NCBI GenBank assembly: GCA_018716015.1
Contig: DVKM01000013.1
Coordinates: 1-35,921, forward strand
Reading direction: 5' to 3'
DNA from: Candidatus Enterenecus stercoripullorum
Lineage (GTDB): Bacteria; Bacillota; Clostridia; Oscillospirales; Oscillospiraceae
DNA: 35,921 bases
The translations under genes and the position numbers were made by a program. Positions within the stretch are counted from its first letter, which is position 1. Every line of letters starts with the position of its first letter. The notes under the pieces were generated by a model. That model was given only the letters and a program-made list of their open reading frames with translations. It did not search any database and was not told where the DNA came from. Below, one piece after another: positions 1 through 7,176 of this stretch.

Positions 1-370
1 CCCCCTGCTTGTAAAAGCTGATGACCGCGTCCTCGGGCAGATCGTGGATGAGCTCCACCTTGTAGGGCTCGCCCTTCTCCTCCATGAACTTCACAGCCTC
101 TTCCCGGGGCAGCTCGAACCGCTCCAGGCGCAGCTTTTCCTTGCAGATTTTGCGCATCTCCCCCTCCAGCTCGGCCAGCTGGTCCTCGGTGAAGGGCTCG
201 GGGGTGTCGAAGTCGTAGTAAAAGCCGTTTTCAATGGCCGGACCGATGGCCAGCTTCACCTCGGGGTGCAGCCGCTTCATGGCCTGGGCCAGGATGTGGG
301 AGCAGGTGTGCCAGTAGGTGTGGCGGTACTCCGGGTTTTCAAAGGTATACTGATTGTTTTCTTCGGCCAT
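1..370 (-). CDS. thrS: Threonyl-tRNA synthetase, N-terminal part (runs off window start)
   Basis: Minus-strand translation [55 protein letters not shown]... matches the ThrRS editing-domain signature ([26 protein letters not shown]); the T-box upstream carries a Thr specifier. Confidence 0.92.
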   Translation of the reverse strand, partial: MAEENNQYTFENPEYRHTYWHTCSHILAQAMKRLHPEVKLAIGPAIENGFYYDFDTPEPFTEDQLAELEGEMRKICKEKLRLERFELPREEAVKFMEEKGEPYKVELIHDLPEDAVISFYKQG

Positions 371-412
371 TTTGATTGCCTCCTGTCGTGTGTTGTCGGG
401 GCAAAACAGAAA

Positions 413-448
413 AGCGCTTCACCCCTGATGGTTCAGGGGTGAAGCGCT
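413..448 (-). terminator. Regulated intrinsic terminator of the thrS T-box leader
   Basis: Perfect 16-bp stem with 4-nt loop, AGCGCTTCACCCCTGA-ACCA-TCAGGGGTGAAGCGCT, followed on the minus strand by TTTCTGTTTT. Confidence 0.85.
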
Positions 449-471
449 GTATGTGATCACGCTGCGGATTG

Positions 472-575
472 GACACGCGGCCGGGTCGCTTTCCCTGCGA
501 CTCGCCTCACAAACAGAATTGCGGCGCAATTCTTGGTTTGCAAGGCTCGCTCCAGTCCAAGCTCCCCTGCGTGTC
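472..575. repeat. Nested inverted-repeat element between thrS T-box core and terminator
   Basis: Outer arms GACACGC/GCGTGTC (472-478/569-575) enclose an 8-bp hairpin agaattgc-ggc-gcaattct (515-533), flanking caaac/gtttg and gcct/aggc pairings, and gtcgc/gcgac. Confidence 0.6.
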
Positions 576-792
576 TATCCTCGCGCTTCTACGCTCCACG
601 GTTCCACCCTAATTACAGCGGATTCGCTGTCACTTTGTGCGCGCTGTAACGGGCGCTTTCCCGTCCCGGTCGTCCCGGGCGGCTCGGGAGTGGTACCGCC
701 CGCCGCTCACCGTAAGACCCTTCCACCAAGCGGGCCTCTCTCTGTACGGTACTTTGTGGGCTCTTCTCCGTCTGTGCCGTTTTGACGAGGGT

Positions 793-821
793 AGTGTATC
801 ACCGGGCGGTGGAATTGTCAA
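793..821 (-). promoter_or_regulatory. Predicted sigma-A promoter for thrS leader
   Basis: Minus strand TTGACA-17 nt-TACACT. Confidence 0.75.
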
Positions 822-853
822 GGGCATCGGCTTCACAATTTGGGCACATGGTA

Positions 854-1108
854 TTAGGTTGCTCCCTCATGCCGCCGGGTGGAAAGGCCCTCCGCATGGA
901 AAGCGTCCACAATGGCGTCAATGCGGTAGAAACATTCAGAGTCACTCAAGGCAGGGTTGTCTAAAATATCTTTGATTTGCGCCAAAAGGGTGATTGAGTT
1001 GTGGTTTACCCGCTCAATCAGCGCCGCACTGTCGGTCAAATCTATACAGCGCAGAATTTCTTGTCCAAGTGCTTTGGCCAGCAGCCCATCCAAAATAGAA
1101 TCTTTCAT
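854..1108 (-). CDS. Hypothetical 84-aa protein divergent from HTH gene
   Basis: MKDSILDGLLAKALGQEILRCIDLTDSAALIERVNHNS...; RBS AGGTGAT upstream of ATG at 1108. Family not recognised. Confidence 0.6.
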   Translation of the reverse strand: MKDSILDGLLAKALGQEILRCIDLTDSAALIERVNHNSITLLAQIKDILDNPALSDSECFYRIDAIVDAFHAEGLSTRRHEGAT

Positions 1109-1121
1109 AGAAATCACCTCA

Positions 1122-1157
1122 TCTTGAATATACCCGACATATCGGGAATATTCAAGA
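1122..1157. promoter_or_regulatory. 36-bp near-perfect palindrome in divergent intergenic region (candidate operator)
   Basis: TCTTGAATATaCCCGA-CATA-TCGGGaATATTCAAGA: 16-bp arms, 15/16 paired. Confidence 0.7.
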
Positions 1158-1201
1158 GCTTTTTGCCAAAATATAATAAGAACAAAGGCGAGGTGAGTCC
1201 A

Positions 1202-1414
1202 ATGATTTCTTTCGATCCGCTGTGGGAAACGATGCGGGTAAAAGGTATCACAACATATAAGCTGGTGGAGACATATAAGTTTAGCCGTGGAACACTGGAC
1301 TCGCTGAAACACAACCGCAATGTGACCACTGCGACATTGAATGATCTGTGTCGTATGCTTGACTGCGGGTTGGATGAGATTGCGGTATATGTTCCAGATG
1401 AAGAAGATAAATAA
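1202..1414 (+). CDS. Small Cro/C1-type helix-turn-helix regulator (70 aa)
   Basis: MISFDPLWETMRVKGITTYKLVETYKFSRGTLDSLKHNRNVTTATLNDLCRMLDCGLDEIAVYV, a typical XRE/Cro HTH pattern. Confidence 0.85.
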   Translation: MISFDPLWETMRVKGITTYKLVETYKFSRGTLDSLKHNRNVTTATLNDLCRMLDCGLDEIAVYVPDEEDK

Positions 1415-1453
1415 AGGGTCATGGGAGAATCAAAATCTTCCATGACCCTTTTT
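1413..1453. terminator. Bidirectional intrinsic terminator between HTH gene and rpiB
   Basis: aaagggtcatgg / ccatgaccctttt stem, T-rich on plus strand. Confidence 0.75.
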
Positions 1454-1479
1454 CCGCCTGTATACGGAAAGCGGAGACC

Positions 1480-1923
1480 TCATAATAAGGACTCCGTCTC
1501 CATGACCAGATTGACCCGGCGCTCATGCCGGCCGCCCTCAAACTCGGTGGTGAGGAAGGCGTCCACCAGGCGCTCGGCCTCAAAATTGCCGGTGAAGCCC
1601 CCGGCCAGGGCCAGCATGTTGGCGTCGTTATGCTTCCGGGTGAGCTGGGCGGAGAGCAGGTCCCGGCACAGGGCGCACCGGACGCCCTTGACCTTGTTGG
1701 CGGTGATGGACACGCCGATGCCGGTGGTGCACAGCACGATGCCCCGGTCGCACTCGCCGCCGGCCACCTTCTGGGCGGCGGCCCGGGCAAAGAGGGGGTA
1801 GTCGCAGCTGTCGGTGGAGTTGGTGCCGCAGTCCACCACCCTGTGGCCCTGGCCGGTGAGGTAGGTTTTCAGATGTTCCTTCAGGGCATAGGCCCCGTGG
1901 TCACAGCCCAGTGAGATGTTCAT
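1480..1923 (-). CDS. rpiB: Ribose-5-phosphate isomerase B / RpiB-LacAB family
   Basis: MNISLGCDHGAYALKEHLKTYLTGQGHRVVDCGT...CDYPLFA...GIVLCTTGIGVSITANKVKGVRCAL, the RpiB signature. Confidence 0.92.
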   Translation of the reverse strand: MNISLGCDHGAYALKEHLKTYLTGQGHRVVDCGTNSTDSCDYPLFARAAAQKVAGGECDRGIVLCTTGIGVSITANKVKGVRCALCRDLLSAQLTRKHNDANMLALAGGFTGNFEAERLVDAFLTTEFEGGRHERRVNLVMETESLL

Positions 1924-1937
1924 GGATTCAGGCTCCT

Positions 1938-2759
1938 TTATTCTGATATTGTATGGGGCATAGGCTTGCGCTTTTCGTAGGTGGTCACATAGCGGAACCC
2001 CGCCTGGGAGAGCAGCTGGGCGGCCTCCCGCAGCCCCTTGGCTAAATCCTGGGGGCGGTGGGCGTCGGACCCCAGAGTGACGTATTCCCCGCCGCACTCC
2101 CGGAACCAGCCCAGCAGGGGCTTCCACTCAGCGAGGCTGCGGCCCCGGCAGGTATTCACCTCCAGGGCATGGCCCGTGCGGGCAACCTGGGTGAAGATGG
2201 CCCGCACCTGTTCCTCATACCCGTCCAGGGTGAGGGAGAGGCCGTCCCGCTGGATATAGCGCAGGGGGTAAATGATATGGGCCAGGCTGTCGTAGCAGTC
2301 GGGGCAGTCTGTTACCAGGGTCCAGGTGTGAGCCAGGCAGCGCTCCACGCAGTGGCGGGCCAGGGCGGAGTCGCTGGTGTAATCGGTGTAGTACAGGTCG
2401 ATGTTGTCCCGCTCCCCCAGCCAGTTGTGGAGGGAGCCCAGCACGAAGTCCAGCTCGGGCGAGCCATGGGCCAGAATGCGCCGGGCCAGGTCGGGGTCAT
2501 ATACCGCCGAGCCCAGCTCCAGCCCCAGGCGCAGGGTGAGCTTATTCCCCACCTGGGCCTGGACCCGGCGAACCTGCTCCTTGGCGGCGGGCCAGTCAAA
2601 GGCGTCTATCGGCTGGCCGGAGCCGTCCACCAGGTCGCAGTGGTCGGTGACGCACAGCTCGTCCAGGCCCAGGCTGACGGCCTGCCGGGCCATGTCCGCC
2701 AAAGGCGCGTCGCTGTCCGGGGAGATCAAAGAGTGGGTATGGTTGTCGCAGAAGAACAA
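1938..2759 (-). CDS. PHP-domain histidinol-phosphatase (HisJ/HisK family)
   Basis: DNHTHSLISPDSDAPLADMARQAVSLGLDELCVTDHCD...GSLHNWLG...LEVNTCRG...VTLGSDAHRPQDL: PHP metal-binding motifs. Confidence 0.85.
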   Translation of the reverse strand: MFFCDNHTHSLISPDSDAPLADMARQAVSLGLDELCVTDHCDLVDGSGQPIDAFDWPAAKEQVRRVQAQVGNKLTLRLGLELGSAVYDPDLARRILAHGSPELDFVLGSLHNWLGERDNIDLYYTDYTSDSALARHCVERCLAHTWTLVTDCPDCYDSLAHIIYPLRYIQRDGLSLTLDGYEEQVRAIFTQVARTGHALEVNTCRGRSLAEWKPLLGWFRECGGEYVTLGSDAHRPQDLAKGLREAAQLLSQAGFRYVTTYEKRKPMPHTISE

Positions 2760-2841
2760 GAAAGGTCACCTCAAAATCAGAGTGGAGCGTGAAGATAGGA
2801 GATCGCGGGGCAGAGCCCTGCTAGTTCATTCGTGCCCCCTG

Positions 2842-2964
2842 GCGGGAATGAATTGCAAACCGTTTTCGGACGGGGCGTGTACCTGGCCGAAAACACTTCT
2901 CGGTCCCCAAGCGTGCGAGCCGTGCCCCTTGCGGCGAGTGCGATGCAGGGGACCGCAATCCCGC
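2842..2964. repeat. Nested multi-hairpin intergenic element
   Basis: Outer helix gcggg..attgc (2842-2856) / gcaatcccgc (2955-2964) encloses two hairpins: gttttcgg/ccgaaaac (2862-2894) and ggtcccc/ggggacc (2902-2954). Confidence 0.55.
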
Positions 2965-2989
2965 AGGGAAAGGCATGCCTTTCCCTGCG
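2962..2989. repeat. 28-bp perfect palindrome, T-tract on plus side
   Basis: CGCAGGGAAAGGCATGCCTTTCCCTGCG followed by ATTTTTAT; directly after the PMT stop codon on the minus strand. Confidence 0.8.
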
Positions 2990-2993
2990 ATTT

Positions 2994-5069
2994 TTATAGC
3001 GGCCAGCTGGGCAGCCAGCGCAGGAAGGCCTGGCTGTACCACAATGGCATATAAAGACCGGTGAGGGCGGGGTAGAACAGGGCGTACAGCGCCACGGCGC
3101 AGCCGGTGAAGCCGTACACCGCCAGCCGGTAGCCCCGGCGCCGCCGGGTGAACATGTCGTTCATCAGATAGGTGATGGCGAACACCAGAAACAGGATGGT
3201 GGGGAAGTAGTGGTAGGCGAACAGGATGCGCCCGATGAACAGCCAGGGGACGAGCTGGGACAGGATGGCGATGAGGATCAGCAGCCCCCGCCCGCTCTTG
3301 CGCCGGATGGTCTGGATGAGCACGGCAAAGAAGGCCAGCAGTCCCTCCCAGGACACCAGGGGATTGTTGAAGGAGGCAAACAGGCTCTTGACGCCCAGGG
3401 TATTGGCGTAGTCCAGGTCCCGGTAGTACAGGATGGGCCGGCCGTCGAAGATCCACTGATACCAGTAGGACTCGTAGGGGTGGGGGGTGTGGACCCCCTG
3501 GTGGTAAGTGAGCATGAACACCTGGTTGTCCCACACGATGCCCAGCAGGCTTTGCAGGGTGAGCTGGGTGCCGTCCCGGGCTGCGGCGGCAGTGACGTAG
3601 GGGAGATAGGCAGCCACGTAAATACAGATGGGAATGAAAACGAAAAATATAACAGACAGTGCGATAGTGCCCGCCACATAGGCGCCAAACCGGGGCAGGG
3701 AGGCATATTCCAGACTGCTTTCCTGTTCGTCGGCCAGCTTTTGCCACTCCCGGCGCTTGAAAATGAGGCCCAGCAGCCACAGCAGGGCCAGACCTGCCCC
3801 GGCGTATACCACCGTCCACTTGCTGGCGCAGCCGATACCCCAGAACAGCCCGCACAAAAACAGGGAGGGCACGGACTTGCGCAGCTTGGCCCCTGCCGGG
3901 ACGGTGAGCCAGCGGTACATGAAATAGTAGGACACCAGGATGAAGAACACCCCGTAGGTGTCGATGGTGGCGATGCGGGTCTGCACCAGGTGCATGAAGT
4001 CAAAGGCGAACAGGCAGGTGCCGCACACAGCCACGGGGGTCTTGCCGAACAGATTTTTTAGAAAAACATAGAGAACGGGCAGCATGAGCACGCCGAACAG
4101 GGCGCCCATGAACCGCCAGCCGAAGGGGGTCATGCCGAACAGCAGGATGCCCAGGGAGATGATGAGTTTGCCCAGGGGCGGGTGGGACACCTCGTAGGGA
4201 TAGATGTTATTCAGGTGCTCCAGGGCGGTGCGGGGGTGGTAGATCTCGTCAAAATAGGAGGAGTTCATATAGGTGGCCTTGTCCGCCCACACGTCGGACT
4301 CGTCGAACAGCGCCTCGCCGCCGGAGGACACATACTGGGGCACCAGGGGCTCCCCGTTATGCCACAGGGCCAGCTCCGCCAGCCACAGCCCTTCGTACCG
4401 CTGCACCGAGCCGGCGGAGATGCGCCACATGCCGGCGGTGATGGGGCCGTGGGCCTGCTCCTCATCCTCGCCCGGCTGGGTCAGGTCCATCACCTCCCAC
4501 TTCAGCAGGGTGTTGTAGGCCTGGTCCAGGGTAATGCTCTGCCAGCTTTCCCCGTTGTCCGGGGAGTATTCCAGCCGGTAGCTGCCAGAGCCCAGGGTGG
4601 TGTAGTAGGAGAGCTTGTCCACCGTTACCGGCTGGCTGAAGGAGAAGGTGAAGGAGGTGCCTTGCTGGAAAACGGTGTAGGTCTGGGGCACGTCAAAGTC
4701 GCCCAGGCGGAAGAAGGCGGTGGCGGCATACACCACCGTGATCAGCAGCATGGGCAGCACGTCCCGCCTCTGGAAAGGATGCCGCTTCAGGGTGAGGGTC
4801 ATCTGCCGGGGCCTGGCCCGGGTCTCCGCCATGGCGATCCACTCCAGGGAGTGGGGCCGGGGCTTGAGACAGTGCCAGTAGTAGAGGAAGAAGGCCAGGC
4901 AGACGGCCAGGGCCACCAGCACCCAGACGGCGGCGGGGGCCAGGTTGCCGAAGAACCAGGACAGCCCGTAGGAAACGGCATCCCACGCAGCGGCAATCCC
5001 CCCGCCCTGAGATGGGGAGGGCGAGGCGGACAGGGCAAGGCCGGGCAATGGCAAGATCAAACTGTTCAT
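2994..5069 (-). CDS. Membrane phospholipid-carrier glycosyltransferase, protein O-mannosyltransferase (GT39)-like
   Basis: Multi-TM protein with PMT-type stretches (SYFDEIYHPRTALEHLNNIYPYEVSHPPLGKLIISLGILLFGMTPFGWRFMGALFGVLMLPVLY), discoidin-like extracellular segment, and a conserved C-terminal block (YHYFPTILFLVFAITYLM). Confidence 0.85.
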   Translation of the reverse strand: MNSLILPLPGLALSASPSPSQGGGIAAAWDAVSYGLSWFFGNLAPAAVWVLVALAVCLAFFLYYWHCLKPRPHSLEWIAMAETRARPRQMTLTLKRHPFQRRDVLPMLLITVVYAATAFFRLGDFDVPQTYTVFQQGTSFTFSFSQPVTVDKLSYYTTLGSGSYRLEYSPDNGESWQSITLDQAYNTLLKWEVMDLTQPGEDEEQAHGPITAGMWRISAGSVQRYEGLWLAELALWHNGEPLVPQYVSSGGEALFDESDVWADKATYMNSSYFDEIYHPRTALEHLNNIYPYEVSHPPLGKLIISLGILLFGMTPFGWRFMGALFGVLMLPVLYVFLKNLFGKTPVAVCGTCLFAFDFMHLVQTRIATIDTYGVFFILVSYYFMYRWLTVPAGAKLRKSVPSLFLCGLFWGIGCASKWTVVYAGAGLALLWLLGLIFKRREWQKLADEQESSLEYASLPRFGAYVAGTIALSVIFFVFIPICIYVAAYLPYVTAAAARDGTQLTLQSLLGIVWDNQVFMLTYHQGVHTPHPYESYWYQWIFDGRPILYYRDLDYANTLGVKSLFASFNNPLVSWEGLLAFFAVLIQTIRRKSGRGLLILIAILSQLVPWLFIGRILFAYHYFPTILFLVFAITYLMNDMFTRRRRGYRLAVYGFTGCAVALYALFYPALTGLYMPLWYSQAFLRWLPSWPL

Positions 5070-5268
5070 GACAGCCTCCTATCGCTGGTGGAACAGCACA
5101 TGGTTTTGATACCTGTTTATCATACTACGAAACCGGGCGAAAGGAAAGTATTTCTTTCAAACGCCGGGGGGTGGGGACAGGATTTTTAGCAATCCATTCA
5201 TTCTGCTGCGAAAACTGCCGCTGAATTTTGCAGACAGAAACATTCACATTTCGTTTACAACTGGCCTA

Positions 5269-5297
5269 TTGACATTCTGTCCGGCAAGTGGTACAGT
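5269..5297 (+). promoter_or_regulatory. Predicted sigma-A promoter for hrcA operon
   Basis: TTGACA-17 nt-TACAGT immediately upstream of CIRCE. Confidence 0.8.
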
Positions 5298-5301
5298 ATC
5301 A

Positions 5302-5328
5302 TTAGCACTCAGGTAAGAAGAGTGCTAA
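5302..5328 (+). promoter_or_regulatory. CIRCE element (HrcA operator)
   Basis: Exact TTAGCACTC-N9-GAGTGCTAA. Confidence 0.97.
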
Positions 5329-5351
5329 ATCTGAAACAGGAGGACGGCGCT

Positions 5352-6416
5352 GTGGAACTGAGCGAACGCAAAAAGAAAATTTTGCGCGCCGTGGTGGAAA
5401 GCTATATCCGCACGGCGGAACCGGTGGGTTCTAAAGCCATTCAGGAACTGGCCGATCTGAATGTGTCCTCCGCCACCATCCGCAATGAGCTGGCCGACCT
5501 GACGGAGCAGGGCTATCTGGAACAGCCCCACACCTCCGCCGGGCGCATCCCCTCTCCCAAAGGCTACCGGCTGTACGTCAACGAGCTGATGCAGGAGCAG
5601 CGGCTGAGTCTGGAGGAGACCCGCCAGATCAACGAGGCGCTGCATTTGAAGATGCAGGAGCTGGACAAGGTCATCGACCAGGCCGGACGGATGGTGTCCC
5701 AACTGACCAATTACCCGGCCTTTGCCCTGGCGGGCAACGCCCGCAAGGTAACCATCCGCCGCTTCGACCTCATCATGGTGGACGGCAATTCCTTCATCGT
5801 GGTGGTCATGACGGACAGCAGCGTGGTACGCAACAAGCTTATCCGTCTGCCGGTGGACCTGTCCGAGCCTCAGCTGCAGCTGCTGACCACCCTGCTCAAC
5901 ACCTCCTTTGTGGGCAAGACTCTAGACGAGCTCACCCCCGAACTAATGCGGGTGGCGGAGCACGCCGCCGGCAGTTCCTATGGGCTGATTTCCCTGGTGG
6001 TGTCCTTTGCCATGGAGGTGCTGGAGGGCCTGGAGCACAGCGCGGTATATACCGCCGGGACCAGCCATATCCTGGACCATCCGGAGTACCGGGACGTGGG
6101 CAAGGCCCAGAAGCTGATGAGCTACCTGTCCGAGGAGCAGGCGCTGGCCGAATCCCTGCCCATGCCCGCCATAGGAGACGACAATACCAAGATCCTTATC
6201 GGCCCGGAAAACGTGGCCGAGGAGCTGAAAGATACCAGCGTGGTGCTGGCCAGCTACGACATCGGAGACGGCATGAAAGGCGTCATCGGTGTGGTGGGGC
6301 CTACCCGGATGGACTACGCCAAGGTGGCCGCCAAGCTGTCCTATGTGGCCGACGGGCTGAGCAAACTGTTTGGACAGACCGAGCTGCCTCCGGGCAAGCC
6401 GGAAAAGGAGGAATAG
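5352..6416 (+). CDS. hrcA: Heat-inducible transcription repressor HrcA
   Basis: VELSERKKKILRAVVESYIRTAEPVGSKAIQELADLNVSSATIRNELADLTEQGYLEQPHTSAGRIPSPKGYRLYV. GTG start preferred (RBS acaggagg) because the track start at 5322 lies inside the CIRCE. Confidence 0.95.
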   Translation: MELSERKKKILRAVVESYIRTAEPVGSKAIQELADLNVSSATIRNELADLTEQGYLEQPHTSAGRIPSPKGYRLYVNELMQEQRLSLEETRQINEALHLKMQELDKVIDQAGRMVSQLTNYPAFALAGNARKVTIRRFDLIMVDGNSFIVVVMTDSSVVRNKLIRLPVDLSEPQLQLLTTLLNTSFVGKTLDELTPELMRVAEHAAGSSYGLISLVVSFAMEVLEGLEHSAVYTAGTSHILDHPEYRDVGKAQKLMSYLSEEQALAESLPMPAIGDDNTKILIGPENVAEELKDTSVVLASYDIGDGMKGVIGVVGPTRMDYAKVAAKLSYVADGLSKLFGQTELPPGKPEKEE

Positions 6417-6422
6417 CATCCC

Positions 6423-6983
6423 ATGTCTGAAAAGAAGAAAGACAAAGAGAAAGCATCCCGGCAAGAAACGGTGCAGGAAGATCCCGCGCAGGTGCAGGAC
6501 GCTGCGGCCCCGCAGGAGGGGCAGCCGGGTAAGGAACCTGAGGACGCCGCCCTCCAGGCCGCCAAGGCGGCCCTGGCGGAAAAGGAGGACCAGTATCTCC
6601 GGCTGGCCGCGGAATATGACAACTACCGCAAGCGCACTGCCAAGGAAAAGGAATCGGCCTGGACCCAGGCCAAGGCGGACACTGTGGCCGCCTTCCTCCC
6701 CGTCTACGACAACCTGGAGCGGGCCCTGAAGCAGGACACCAGCGACGAGGCCTACGCCAAGGGCGTGGAGATGACCATGAAGGGCCTGCAGGATGTGCTG
6801 GCCAAGCTGGGGGTGGAAGTGATCCCCGCCCTGGGGGAGACCTTCGATCCCAACTGCCATAACGCGGTGATGCATGTGGAGGATGAAGCCGTGGGTGAAA
6901 ACACCGTGGTGGAAGTTTTCCAGCAGGGCTTTACCTGCGGAGACAAGGTCATCCGGTTCGCCATGGTGAAAGTGGCCAACTGA
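6423..6983 (+). CDS. grpE: Nucleotide exchange factor GrpE
   Basis: YLRLAAEYDNYRKRTAKEKE...FLPVYDNLERAL...GVEVIPALGETFDPNCHNAVMHVED, GrpE signature; operon position. Confidence 0.95.
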   Translation: MSEKKKDKEKASRQETVQEDPAQVQDAAAPQEGQPGKEPEDAALQAAKAALAEKEDQYLRLAAEYDNYRKRTAKEKESAWTQAKADTVAAFLPVYDNLERALKQDTSDEAYAKGVEMTMKGLQDVLAKLGVEVIPALGETFDPNCHNAVMHVEDEAVGENTVVEVFQQGFTCGDKVIRFAMVKVAN

Positions 6984-7176
6984 TCAGAAGTGCGGAGCCG
7001 TCGTGAGCCGCCCGGATGGACGGTCGCGAGGACGAGCGCAGGGCCGCACAGCGCCCCCGCAAACCAGAGCTCTCACAGTCCGGGGAAACTGTCCCCGGCT
7101 CTGTCAGATAAAAATAAAAGCAAATTACCACTCATTTTGTTAAATACACTTTTCATATATTTAGGAGGAATTCATT

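Larger units (their letters stand above)
371..786 (-). ncRNA. T-box riboswitch leader of thrS
   Basis: Minus strand contains the T-box core AGGGTGGAACCGTGG (plus 596-610) and a specifier-loop-like GGTACCACTCCCGAGCC (plus 681-697) with ACC (Thr) in the specifier position, followed by an intrinsic terminator and thrS. Confidence 0.88.

Noticed and set aside
453-975. ORFs 453-785, 637-975 and 782-964 on plus
   Set aside because: Lie antisense over the thrS T-box leader and the 84-aa gene end; no RBS or domain evidence.
2821-3855. 344-aa minus ORF in an alternative frame of the PMT gene
   Set aside because: Overlaps the well-supported PMT frame on the same strand; R/P/H-rich translation typical of a wrong frame.
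5322-5351. Upstream hrcA start at 5322 suggested by the ORF track
   Set aside because: This codon lies inside the CIRCE; GTG at 5352 has a proper RBS and matches HrcA N termini.
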